From: Opitutaceae bacterium
Lineage (GTDB): Bacteria > Verrucomicrobiota > Verrucomicrobiia > Opitutales > Opitutaceae
Assembly (NCBI GenBank): GCA_028284235.1
Contig: JANQSC010000051.1
Coordinates: 124,001 to 188,000, forward strand
Direction: 5' to 3'
Length of the DNA stretch: 64,000 bases
Below, piece by piece: positions 1 through 7,676 of the stretch (within the stretch, counting starts at the first letter, position 1; each line of letters opens with the position of its first letter). The notes under the pieces were generated by a model. It ran no database searches, had not been told where the DNA came from, and was given only the letters and a program-made list of their open reading frames with translations. A program made the translations under genes and the position numbers.

Positions 1-1043
1 TTCACGCCGGCGGCCGTGGCAAAGGGACGTTTACCGACGGTTTTCAAGGGGGCGTGAAGCTCGCGAAGACGAAGGAGGAAGCGCTGGAGTTCGCGGGTAA
101 GATGCTCAACAACACGCTGGTCACCGTGCAGACGGGGCCGGCCGGTCGCGAAGTGCAGACCATCTACTTCACTGAAGGCGCGGACATCGACAAGGAGTAC
201 TACTTGGCAATCCTTATGGATCGAGCCACTTCGGTTCCGGTGGTCGTCGCGTCGACGGAAGGCGGCGTGGAGATCGAAAAGGTGGCCGAGGAAACGCCCG
301 AGAAGATTTTCAAAGCCTTCGTCGATCCGGCGATCGGCTTGCAGCCTCACCAGGCGCGCGGGATCGCCTTCAAGCTTGGGTTTGAGGGGAAGCAAGCGGG
401 GGCGTGCGCGAACTTGATTTTCAATCTCTACAAAATGTTCTGGGAGACCGACGCGGACATGGTCGAGGTGAACCCGCTCATCAGCACGACGGATGGCGGG
501 GTGAGCGCTTTGGACGCGAAAGTGAGCTTCGACTCCAACGCCCTTTATCGCCACAAGGATATCCAGGCGTTCCGCGATTTGAACGAGGAGGACCCGAAGG
601 AGATTGAGGCGTCGAAGTACGACTTGAACTACATCGCCTTGGACGGGAACATCGCTTGCCTGGTCAATGGCGCGGGCTTGGCGATGGCGACGATGGACAT
701 TATCAACCACTGTGGCGGCGAAGCGGCGAATTTTCTCGATGTCGGTGGCGGCGCGACCGCGGAGCAAGTAACCGCCGCGTTCAAGATCATCCTCAGCGAC
801 CCGAAAGTGGAAGGGATTTTGGTCAATATCTTCGGGGGCATCATGCAGTGCGACGTGATCGCCCAGGGCGTTATCGAGGCGGCGAAAGCGGTCAGTCTCG
901 ACAAGCCGCTCGTGGTGCGGCTGGAGGGCACGAACGTCGAGCAAGGCAAGAAACTGCTCGCGGAGAGCGGGATCGAGATCACCTCGGCGGACAGCCTGGC
1001 GGACGCCGCCCAGAAGATCGTCGATATTGTCGCCAAGAAATAA
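1..1043 (+). CDS. sucC: Succinyl-CoA synthetase beta subunit (5' truncated by window edge)
   Basis: ADP-forming succinate-CoA ligase beta subunit, which makes succinate and ATP from succinyl-CoA in the TCA cycle together with the alpha subunit. The frame is open from base 3 and begins inside the ATP-grasp domain (HAGGRGKG motif), so roughly the first 45-50 residues lie outside the window and the GTG at 54 is internal, not a start. The C-terminal CoA-ligase domain carries [19 protein letters not shown] and RLEGTN motifs typical of SucC. The stop is 32 nt before sucD, so the two genes form the usual operon. Identity is very secure. Confidence 0.97.
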   Translation, partial: HAGGRGKGTFTDGFQGGVKLAKTKEEALEFAGKMLNNTLVTVQTGPAGREVQTIYFTEGADIDKEYYLAILMDRATSVPVVVASTEGGVEIEKVAEETPEKIFKAFVDPAIGLQPHQARGIAFKLGFEGKQAGACANLIFNLYKMFWETDADMVEVNPLISTTDGGVSALDAKVSFDSNALYRHKDIQAFRDLNEEDPKEIEASKYDLNYIALDGNIACLVNGAGLAMATMDIINHCGGEAANFLDVGGGATAEQVTAAFKIILSDPKVEGILVNIFGGIMQCDVIAQGVIEAAKAVSLDKPLVVRLEGTNVEQGKKLLAESGIEITSADSLADAAQKIVDIVAKK

Positions 1044-1075
1044 TTACACGCGTTAGTAAGAAGGAATAGAATACA

Positions 1076-1951
1076 ATGAGCGTACTGGTTAACAAAGATA
1101 CACGCGTGGTTTTCACGGGGATCACCGGCAAGTCCGGCGGGTTCCACGCCAAGCAATGCATGGACTACGGCACCCAAGTGGTGGCCGGAGTTACGCCGGG
1201 CAAAGGCGGGTTGAAATTCGAAGAGACCGTACCGGTCTTCAATACGGTTTCCGATTCGGTCGAAAACGAAGGTGCCAACACGGCTTGCGTTTTCGTGCCG
1301 CCACCGTTCGCGGCCGACTCGATACTGGAGTGCCTGGACGCGGGAATCGAGTTGATTATCGCGATTACGGAAGGGATTCCGGTGAACGACATGGCGAAGG
1401 TGAAGCGGAAGCTCCTCGAGACCAACGCGCGGTTGATCGGGCCGAATTGCCCCGGAGTGGTCACTCCGGGGGAATGCAAGATCGGCATCATGCCCGGCTA
1501 TATCCATAAACCGGGTACGGTCGGAATCGTGTCGCGGTCCGGAACCTTGACTTACGAAGCGGTTTGGCAGGTCACCTGTCTCGGATACGGGCAGTCGACC
1601 TGTATCGGAATCGGCGGCGACCCGATTAACGGAACGAATCACACCGACGCCATCAAGCTGTTCAATGAGGATCCGGATACGGAGGCGATCGTCATGATTG
1701 GAGAGATTGGCGGCGACGCGGAGGAAAAGGCTTCGGAGTATATCAAGGAGCACGTGAAGAAGCCGGTCGCGGGATTCATCGCGGGCACGACTGCGCCTCC
1801 GGGTCGTCGGATGGGCCATGCTGGGGCGATCGTTTCCGGCGGCAGCGGCACGGCGGATGCCAAGATCGCGGCCATGGAAGCCGCGGGAGTGGTAGTCGCC
1901 AAAACCCCGTCGGACATGGGGACCGCCTTATTGGAAGCTTGGGGGAAGTAG
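1076..1951 (+). CDS. sucD: Succinyl-CoA synthetase alpha subunit
   Basis: Alpha subunit of succinate-CoA ligase, 291 aa, the normal family length. The N-terminal CoA-binding Rossmann domain is seen in [16 protein letters not shown], followed by GPNCPGVV and the active-site histidine segment [18 protein letters not shown] near residues 240-260; that histidine is phosphorylated in the reaction. An AGAAGGAA ribosome binding site sits about 12 nt before the ATG. It follows sucC directly and is cotranscribed with it. A short hairpin (AGGCTG-TTT-CAGCCT, 1955-1969) follows the stop. Confidence 0.98.
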   Translation: MSVLVNKDTRVVFTGITGKSGGFHAKQCMDYGTQVVAGVTPGKGGLKFEETVPVFNTVSDSVENEGANTACVFVPPPFAADSILECLDAGIELIIAITEGIPVNDMAKVKRKLLETNARLIGPNCPGVVTPGECKIGIMPGYIHKPGTVGIVSRSGTLTYEAVWQVTCLGYGQSTCIGIGGDPINGTNHTDAIKLFNEDPDTEAIVMIGEIGGDAEEKASEYIKEHVKKPVAGFIAGTTAPPGRRMGHAGAIVSGGSGTADAKIAAMEAAGVVVAKTPSDMGTALLEAWGK

Positions 1952-1954
1952 ACG

Positions 1955-1969
1955 AGGCTGTTTCAGCCT
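1955..1969 (+). terminator. Short hairpin after sucD
   Basis: Six-base-pair stem with a three-base loop starting four bases after the sucD stop. It has no T-run, so it is a weak terminator or a 3' end stabiliser at best; the adjacent REP pair may do the same job. Confidence 0.3.
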
Positions 1970-1974
1970 AGTCC

Positions 1975-2055
1975 GTAGGGCCGGCGCTTGCGCCGTGCCG
2001 CGATGTTCAATCCACAACCTGAATCTACGCGGCACAGCGCAAGCGCTGGCCCTAC
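1975..2055. repeat. REP pair (BIME-like), class I, upstream of RAYT
   Basis: Two inverted REP units. The left unit begins GTAGGGCCGGCGCTTGCGCC and the right unit is its imperfect inverse, ending GGCCCTAC. Each arm can also form its own small hairpin (CGGCG-CTT-GCGCCG type). The 5' GTAG tetranucleotide at the foot of the hairpin matches the known recognition feature of REP elements mobilised by TnpA-REP (RAYT) proteins. It ends 50 bp before the RAYT start codon and is mirrored by a second pair right after the gene. Confidence 0.85.
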
Positions 2056-2104
2056 GAGTCGTTTTTGATTGAGGGTCTCTCGCGAATTGAGTGAAGGTCC
2101 CTTT

Positions 2105-2650
2105 ATGGAATCTGATTTGCGTACGCTTAGGACGTCGCGTTTACGAGATAGGCGGGTGTCAATTGCGGGCGCACGTTATTTTCTTACGATTTGCGTAAAG
2201 AACGGCGAGGAACTCCTTCTAAGGGGCTCTTGCAGTGATACGATCCTCTCGCAGTTAGAACATCAGTCGAAAGGCAAGGATTGGAGACTCTTGTGCGGCG
2301 TATTGATGCCGGACCACTTCCATTTGATATTTCGACTGGGGAATCGTCTGACTCTTAGCCAAGTGGTGGCCAAGTTCAAATCGGGGACGAAGTCGATTGT
2401 GCGTTGGCAGGACAACTACTTCGAACATCGACTCCGTCCGGACGAGTCGGAGGAGGAGTATGCGTTTTATGTATTCATGAATCCGTATCGAGCGGAGTTG
2501 GTGAGTTACAATTCGCATTGGTCTTGGTGGCGACGGTGGAGGCACATTCCCTATGAGTTTGAGGAGAAGGTGGCTAGCGGCGAATCGATTCCCGAAGAGT
2601 GGTTGGATATAGAATCGAAAATCACGCTTGAACTTCGGACGAAAGCGTAG
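2105..2650 (+). CDS. REP-associated tyrosine transposase (RAYT, Y1 family)
   Basis: 181-aa single-domain Y1/HUH transposase of the TnpA-REP group, which nicks and joins single-stranded REP hairpins and is thought to spread them. The HUH metal site is visible in MPDHFHLIF, and a YVFMNPYRAELV segment matches the conserved Y-x3-NP-x-RA-x-LV block of the family (established knowledge). The ATG at 2105 is preferred because AAGG lies about 8 nt upstream; a TTG at 2069 would add 12 residues. It is flanked on both sides by inverted REP pairs, and its TAG stop lies inside the GTAG of the downstream REP. Usually a domesticated, single-copy gene rather than an IS. Confidence 0.88.
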   Translation: MESDLRTLRTSRLRDRRVSIAGARYFLTICVKNGEELLLRGSCSDTILSQLEHQSKGKDWRLLCGVLMPDHFHLIFRLGNRLTLSQVVAKFKSGTKSIVRWQDNYFEHRLRPDESEEEYAFYVFMNPYRAELVSYNSHWSWWRRWRHIPYEFEEKVASGESIPEEWLDIESKITLELRTKA

Positions 2651-2722
2651 GGCCGGCGCTTGCGCCGAGCCGCGTAGGTTGTGCGATCCAACGCCGCGGC
2701 ACAGTGCAAGCGCTGGCCCTAC
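2647..2722. repeat. REP pair (BIME-like), class I, downstream of RAYT
   Basis: Same architecture as the pair at 1975-2055: left arm GTAGGGCCGGCGCTTGCGCC, right arm ending GCTGGCCCTAC, separated by about 25 bp of unique sequence. The first four bases (GTAG) include the stop codon of the transposase gene. Confidence 0.85.
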
Positions 2723-2745
2723 GGATTAGGTTACGTGCATCCCAC

Positions 2746-3627
2746 CTACCTCGGGTGTTTGGCGTTGATCTCCTTGAGGAGGAGATCTTTCGAATGGTCG
2801 AGCGAGGGGTCGTGGATGCCTTTGATGATCTTTCGGGCGGCGGTGTGGTGGCCCATGAGGAAGCGGGCCCGGGCCATGTAGAGTTGCATCATCTGTTTTT
2901 CGCCTTCGTCGCCGGCGAGCGCGACGAGCTGCTGCCACTCCTCGAGCGCGGCCTCCCAGTTGGGTTGGGAGACGTCGAAAAAGCTCTGGGCGTAGCGAAG
3001 GCGGTAGGGCAGATGGGCGGGCGCGAGGATCGCGGCTTCGCGAAAGCGGCTTTGGATTTCCAGGTCGATCCCGTTGGGGAGGAATAGCTTGTCGTCGATG
3101 AAGAGCTTCCGGTAGGCGAAGAGGAGGTTTCCGACTTGGTAGTGGTAGAGCGGCTCGTCGGGCTTGAGATCGATCGCCATCTGATAGAACGCGAGCGCCT
3201 CCGGGTACTTGCCTTCTTCGGCTTGATAGTTGCCGAGCTGGTTTTTGACGATGGCGTGGTTGGGGTCGAGTTCGTCCGCCCGCGCGAGCATGGCGTAGGA
3301 GAGTTCGCGCTCGCCGATCCGGTGGAGCATCATCCCGTAGGAGATAAACGCGGCCGCGTAGTCGGGGGAGGCGCTGATGAGGCGCTCGTAGCCGTCGACG
3401 ATCGACTGGAGTTCGGTCTTGATCGAGTGGACGTCCTCGTCCGCCATGCTCTTCTGGAAGCGCTCGTAGGCGTTTTGCTCCCGCTCGTTGAGCTGTTTGA
3501 GGATATAGGCGGCCATGCTCTCGTTGCTGGGGCCGGTTTCGATTTCCTCGTCCTGCGGGAACGCGGTCGTTGAAAGAAGCGCGGTCAATAGGGCCAGGGC
3601 GCTGCTGAGGCGGAAGATTCGTTGCAT
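2746..3627 (-). CDS. Secreted tetratricopeptide repeat protein
   Basis: 293-aa protein with a clear Sec signal (MQR start, hydrophobic ALALLTALLSTTAF, then PQDEE), so periplasmic or outer-membrane attached. From about residue 85 to 290 it is built of TPR-like helix pairs (for example YAAAFISYGMMLHRIGERE and YPEALAFYQMAIDLKPDEP). TPR proteins act as protein-protein scaffolds; the partner is not evident. It stands alone, convergent with the RAYT region and divergent from the DUF1801 gene. No enzymatic motif is seen. Confidence 0.75.
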   Translation of the reverse strand: MQRIFRLSSALALLTALLSTTAFPQDEEIETGPSNESMAAYILKQLNEREQNAYERFQKSMADEDVHSIKTELQSIVDGYERLISASPDYAAAFISYGMMLHRIGERELSYAMLARADELDPNHAIVKNQLGNYQAEEGKYPEALAFYQMAIDLKPDEPLYHYQVGNLLFAYRKLFIDDKLFLPNGIDLEIQSRFREAAILAPAHLPYRLRYAQSFFDVSQPNWEAALEEWQQLVALAGDEGEKQMMQLYMARARFLMGHHTAARKIIKGIHDPSLDHSKDLLLKEINAKHPR

Positions 3628-3722
3628 ACGGCGTGTTTTCGGACTTGAGAAAAAGAGCGGGAGAGCGAAATTAGTGTGACGGCTGAAACGGGTGAACGTT
3701 CCAAATCGGTTTACGAAGACGC

Positions 3723-4061
3723 ATGAATGCGGAAGTAGAGGATTATTTCAAGGCCCTTGCCGCTCCCCGTAGAGAGCGGCTCGCCTCGCTGCTCGACCGT
3801 TTTCGGGAAGCGATTCCGGAAGCGGAAGTGACGATGCGCTACCGGATGCCGGCGCTAGAGCGTGGCGACCAGTGGGTGAGTCTGGGGAATCAGAAGCATT
3901 ATATCGCGATCTACTTTTGCGACGAAGCGGCAATGGCTCCCCTCGTGGCGGCCCGGCCGGATCTCGACTGCGGCAAGGGCTGCGCTCGGATCCGCGATAC
4001 TCAAGCGGTTCCAGAAGAGGCGCTTGTAGCGGCGTTTCGAAGCGTGATGGACGTCGATTGA
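3723..4061 (+). CDS. DUF1801 (YdhG-like) family protein
   Basis: 112-aa cytoplasmic protein. The pattern of an N-terminal helical part, MRYRMPAL, a strand with HYIAIYF and a late CGKGCARI segment is typical of the DUF1801/YdhG fold, whose biochemical role is not established. Length fits the family. It is a solitary gene between the secreted TPR gene and a small membrane protein gene. Confidence 0.7.
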   Translation: MNAEVEDYFKALAAPRRERLASLLDRFREAIPEAEVTMRYRMPALERGDQWVSLGNQKHYIAIYFCDEAAMAPLVAARPDLDCGKGCARIRDTQAVPEEALVAAFRSVMDVD

Positions 4062-4123
4062 GCCGTTCGAGTTCGCGCTTGCCCCTCGCGAAATGAGCCG
4101 TCTAGCTCGGTTTCCCGCTGGCT

Positions 4124-4837
4124 ATGTACAAGAATCTGAGCTCGAACAAAATTTTGGAGACGATCGAGAAGCTGGGGAACCGGATTGAGGAGCGTTTCCC
4201 TAATTCCGCCCTCAAGAGCGTGAGCGATTCGCTTTTGGAGATCGCGCGAGACTCGAAAGCGAAGGCGGAGTGGATCGACCGGCCGAACTACCCGTTGCGG
4301 GTGGGGATTGGCGTTGTGATTCTCCTTGGGTTCGTCGCATTGGGGGTCAGTCTGTCGCTGGTGGACGCGAAGGCGGCCGAGGTAACGGTTGGCGACTTGA
4401 TCGTGCTTTTCGAGGCGGCGATTCGGGACGTGATTATCGTGGGAGTGGCGGTGTTTTTCCTTTTGACGGTGGAGACGCGGTTAAAGCGGTCCCGCGCGTT
4501 GCGAGCTTTGCACGAACTGCGCTCGATCGCCCATGTGATCGACATGCACCAGCTGACTAAGGACCCGAACGCGATCTTGAACCGAGTCCCGCTCATAACG
4601 CCGTCTTCGCCCGCTCGGGACATGACGCCGTTCGAGCTTACACGCTACTTGGATTATTGCAGCGAGCTGCTGTCGCTCACAGGAAAGATCGCGGCTCTTT
4701 ATGTACAGGGGTTTCGAGATTCGGTTACACTCTCGGCAGTGAACGACATCGAAAACCTGACCAACGATCTCAGTCGCCAGATCTGGCAGAAGCTCATGAT
4801 ACTACAGGCCAGCTACAAGGACGACGTGGAAAAGTAG
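4124..4837 (+). CDS. Hypothetical protein with two membrane helices
   Basis: 237-aa protein that I cannot place in a family. Residues 1-55 are helical and charged, two hydrophobic segments follow at about 58-80 and 96-117, and residues 118-237 are a soluble helical tail (RSRALRALHELRSIAHVIDMHQL). The shape suggests an inner-membrane hairpin with both ends in the cytoplasm. No signal peptide or catalytic motif is apparent. It is followed immediately by a REP-type inverted repeat. Confidence 0.6.
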   Translation: MYKNLSSNKILETIEKLGNRIEERFPNSALKSVSDSLLEIARDSKAKAEWIDRPNYPLRVGIGVVILLGFVALGVSLSLVDAKAAEVTVGDLIVLFEAAIRDVIIVGVAVFFLLTVETRLKRSRALRALHELRSIAHVIDMHQLTKDPNAILNRVPLITPSSPARDMTPFELTRYLDYCSELLSLTGKIAALYVQGFRDSVTLSAVNDIENLTNDLSRQIWQKLMILQASYKDDVEK

Positions 4838-4842
4838 ATTGA

Positions 4843-4924
4843 ATTGTAGGGGCGTTGCTTGCGACGCCCGCGTGTGAGGCTTGCTAAGTTCTTCTGCGGG
4901 CGTCGCAAGCAACGCCCCTACAAT
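4843..4924. repeat. REP-like inverted pair, class II
   Basis: Perfect 29-bp inverted arms (4843-4871 and 4896-4924) around a 24-bp centre. The arm core is GTAGGGGCGTTGCTTGCGAC. It shares the GTAGGG head and GCTTGCG core with the class I REPs around the RAYT gene but differs in the stem. A second copy lies at 16355-16433. Confidence 0.8.
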
Positions 4925-4947
4925 GTTGGATTCAACATCGCGGCGCA

Positions 4948-5003
4948 GCGCATCCGTCTTCGCTCTGCGAGCTACGCCGAGACAAGAGCGCTGGCCCTCC
5001 GGT
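4948..5003. repeat. Degenerate class I REP remnant
   Basis: Ends GCGCTGGCCCTCCGG, one base away from the right arm GCGCTGGCCCTACGG of class I REPs, preceded by a CGTCTTCGCTCTGCGAGCTA stretch. It lies between the class II pair and the end of the sulfatase gene. Confidence 0.45.
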
Positions 5004-5015
5004 TTTGTTTTCGAA

Positions 5016-6503
5016 CTACTTCGAGCCGTGGTCGGTTCGGGAGCGTCCGTCGAAGTACTTTTCGCGGATCCAGTCGGGCTGCCACACGTCGAGCGAGCGC
5101 TCGATTTTGCTGAAGTCGACTTCCTTGGGTCCGGGGTTGTCGACTTCCAGGGGCGAGGGGTCTCCGACTCGGGCTTGCCAGTGTTTCATCAATTCAGTCA
5201 GTTCGGCCCGAATTCCGGCGTAGGACGGATGCTCGGCGAGATTGCGCATTTCGTGCGGATCGGCGTCCAGGTCGAATAGCAGCGTGTGATTGATTTTTGG
5301 ATATATGTGCAGCTTGTACTGGTCGTTGCGAACGGATCGCATGATGTCTTGAAACGCGAGAAAAACGGAGTCGCGCACGGACGCTTTCGGATTCTCGAAC
5401 AGGGGGGTGAGGTCCGCTCCGTCCATTCCGTCGGGCGCGGGGACGTCGCTCAGCTTGTAGATCGTCCGATTCAAGTCTAGGATGTAGGTCATGGCGTCGG
5501 TAGACTCGTTTCGCGGGACGCCGGGGCCGGAAATAATGAGCGGAGCGCCCATGCTGTGCTCGTAAAGGTTTTGCTTTCCAAGCAGTCCGTGCGAACCGAC
5601 GCTGAGGCCGTGGTCGGCGGTGTAGACGACGATGGTGTTGTCCGCGGCGGGTGAATTCTCGACGGCGTCAAGGATGCGGCCGACTTGGGTGTCGAGGTGC
5701 GTGATGAGCCCGTAGTATTCGCAGAGCTGGTCGCTGACGACCGCGCGCGTCCGCGGGTGTGCGGCGAGACTCTCGTCGCGTTTTTTCCCATTGAGATGAC
5801 CGTTGTCGAAAGGATGATCGGGAAGAAAATTCGGGGGAAGCGGCGGCCGATTCTCGTAGTACATTTGCCGATACGATGGTGGCGGATTGCGGGGATCGTG
5901 GGGAGCGGTGAAGGCGACGTAAAGGAGGTAGGGTTCGTCCGCGTCGTGATCTTGGATGAAGTCGATGGCGGCGTCCGCGAAGTGCGTGCTGGAGAAGCGG
6001 GTGCCGAGTGTTTTTTCGGTGAGCGTTCCATCGGGGTTGAGGTTTTGCAGCGGGACTTTGGTGTGGTCGGACATTCCGCCCATGTAGAGATTGGCGCCGC
6101 TTTGGAAGGAGCGGGCGAGGGTTTTTTGGCCATTGTGCCATTTTCCGACTGCGTGCGTTGTGTAGCCCGCTTCTCCGAGTCGCTCGGGGAGAGTGGGGAG
6201 CCCTTCCCAGTTGCGGGTGTCTTTGATCCGGTGCCAGTGGCGGCCGGTCATGAGCATGCTACGGCTGGCGACGCAGACGGCGCCGCTGTAGCTGCCGGCG
6301 CAGTAGTTGCGGGTGAAGCTGAGACCGTTGGCGGCGAGGCGGTCCAAGTGCGGTGTTTGAATGTGGGGATTGCCGTGGGCTCCGATCGTGTCGGGCCGCT
6401 GGTCGTCCGCGAAGAGGAAGACGATGTTGGGGCGATCTTGGGCATTGAGAAATGCCGAATTTAGTATAATTAATGCGGATACAAGTATTGGCGGGAATTT
6501 CAT
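5016..6503 (-). CDS. Secreted sulfatase (formylglycine type I family)
   Basis: 495-aa secreted arylsulfatase-superfamily enzyme that hydrolyses sulfate esters, probably on a polysaccharide. A signal peptide precedes DRPNIVFLFADDQRPD, whose aspartates bind the metal. The formylglycine site is C77-V-A-S-R-S with LMTGR after it; this is the CxAxR variant, which anaerobic maturases accept as well as CxPxR. A second metal site is seen in VVYTADHGLSVGSHG. The fold resembles iduronate-2-sulfatase and choline-sulfatase-like groups. No maturase gene is in the window. The gene follows the REP remnant and is divergent from a sulfotransferase-type gene region; substrate unknown. Confidence 0.9.
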   Translation of the reverse strand: MKFPPILVSALIILNSAFLNAQDRPNIVFLFADDQRPDTIGAHGNPHIQTPHLDRLAANGLSFTRNYCAGSYSGAVCVASRSMLMTGRHWHRIKDTRNWEGLPTLPERLGEAGYTTHAVGKWHNGQKTLARSFQSGANLYMGGMSDHTKVPLQNLNPDGTLTEKTLGTRFSSTHFADAAIDFIQDHDADEPYLLYVAFTAPHDPRNPPPSYRQMYYENRPPLPPNFLPDHPFDNGHLNGKKRDESLAAHPRTRAVVSDQLCEYYGLITHLDTQVGRILDAVENSPAADNTIVVYTADHGLSVGSHGLLGKQNLYEHSMGAPLIISGPGVPRNESTDAMTYILDLNRTIYKLSDVPAPDGMDGADLTPLFENPKASVRDSVFLAFQDIMRSVRNDQYKLHIYPKINHTLLFDLDADPHEMRNLAEHPSYAGIRAELTELMKHWQARVGDPSPLEVDNPGPKEVDFSKIERSLDVWQPDWIREKYFDGRSRTDHGSK

Positions 6504-6554
6504 GGGTTCAGGTTTTGAGTGTGTTTATAAAGTCGGAAAATTACGATTTCTTTC

Positions 6555-6632
6555 GTAGGGCCTTCGCTTGCGAAGCGCCGCGTAAGTTGGTTTTTGATTG
6601 CCTCCGCGGCATGGCGCAAGCGCCAGCCCTAC
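6555..6632. repeat. REP pair, class I-like
   Basis: Left arm GTAGGGCCTTCGCTTGCGAA, right arm ending GCGCAAGCGCCAGCCCTAC, inverted with about 30 bp between. Same GTAGGG head and GCTTGCG core as the pairs that flank the RAYT gene about 4 kb away. It lies between the sulfatase promoter and the end of the sulfotransferase-like gene. Confidence 0.75.
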
Positions 6633-6656
6633 GTTTACAATTTACTGGACGTTCTA

Positions 6657-7652
6657 TTAGTTGGACGCGTGCAACGCGTTTTCGTATTGCTCGACGAATC
6701 GCTTGTCAAATTGATCGTAGTCCTTGAGAGGGGCGATATACTGCTTGGCAATCGCGTCGGTCAATTCCGAGTCGAGAGAGAACTCGAAGAAATCGCTTGG
6801 AGGTTGGCGTTCGTCGAGACTTGAGCGTAGTTCCGATTTCCGCTCCTCAGAGGCGAACTCTACAAAGCGGCGGCTCATCCATGGGAAGCAGCCTTGGTAG
6901 CTTTTGATGAGCGAGTCTCGTTCCTCGGTCATGGTGTAGCTCGTGGACTCTTGCAGCGCTTCGATGAGGATGCGCGACTGTCGATTCAATTTGGCGAGCA
7001 TTCCGGCGTCGTCGCGGCTGAGCGAGGCGTTGCGCTCGGTCCCTTTGGCGGTCGGGGCGTTAATGCCGCATTCGCTCGCGACGAGCGACCAGAATCGGTC
7101 CTCGTCCTCCTTTAGAAGCTCGAAGGGGGCGATGGCGAGCTTGGGGAAGTGGGCCGAGTAGCATTGCGCGATATGGGCGAGATTTAGGGAGTTGAGTATG
7201 AAGTGCCGGTTCTTCTTCACGAAGTCTTGCCCGGTGTCGAATCCACCTTCCTTGATGGATTGGATGTGCATCGATCGTATCCAGGAAATGGGTTCGCGTA
7301 CGACGACGAGCGCGTTGTCCAGGTTCGGTAGCAATTTGCCGAGGGCGGCGCTGGCGAGTTCGACGTAGCTAGGGATCTGTTGCTGGGCGTTTTGAGCCCC
7401 GTTGAGAAACGCGGTGGAGAAGCCTTCGTTGCTCACGATAATCTGCTGGTCTTCGGTCGGCTGGGCGTCGATTTGGATGTCGAGTTTGTCGTCCGGCTTC
7501 AGTTCGCCCTCGAGCGTCGCTTTCCGCAGGGTTTGCATAAAGGAGAACGTGCCGTTCCAAGACAGGCAGGTTCCTGGGTCGTTCGACCAGGTGTTTTGCA
7601 TATAGGTCGACGCGGTTTTCATTAGACCGATGTGTAGCAGGGAAATCTCCAT
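6657..7652 (-). CDS. Sulfotransferase-like protein
   Basis: 331-aa protein with the PAPS-binding P-loop pattern HIGLMKTASTYMQ at residues 7-19 and the 3'-phosphate loop LVVVREPISWIRSMH near residue 115, so a PAPS-dependent sulfotransferase fold is likely. Acceptor unknown. It is cytoplasmic (no signal peptide). The start is 24 nt after the photolyase stop, so it may be transcribed from recQ/phr. The glycan locus downstream holds another sulfotransferase, and a sulfatase is next door, which suggests sulfated surface or dietary glycans. Confidence 0.75.
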   Translation of the reverse strand: MEISLLHIGLMKTASTYMQNTWSNDPGTCLSWNGTFSFMQTLRKATLEGELKPDDKLDIQIDAQPTEDQQIIVSNEGFSTAFLNGAQNAQQQIPSYVELASAALGKLLPNLDNALVVVREPISWIRSMHIQSIKEGGFDTGQDFVKKNRHFILNSLNLAHIAQCYSAHFPKLAIAPFELLKEDEDRFWSLVASECGINAPTAKGTERNASLSRDDAGMLAKLNRQSRILIEALQESTSYTMTEERDSLIKSYQGCFPWMSRRFVEFASEERKSELRSSLDERQPPSDFFEFSLDSELTDAIAKQYIAPLKDYDQFDKRFVEQYENALHASN

Positions 7653-7676
7653 GGTGTGGTATGGTTGGTCGCTCTT

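Noticed and set aside
629..1819. Long minus-strand ORF over sucC/sucD
   Set aside because: Shadow of two very well supported plus-strand genes; low-complexity translation.
1975..2722. CRISPR array or IS terminal repeats
   Set aside because: Repeats are inverted pairs at gene borders, not direct repeats with spacers, and the gene is a RAYT without IS ends.
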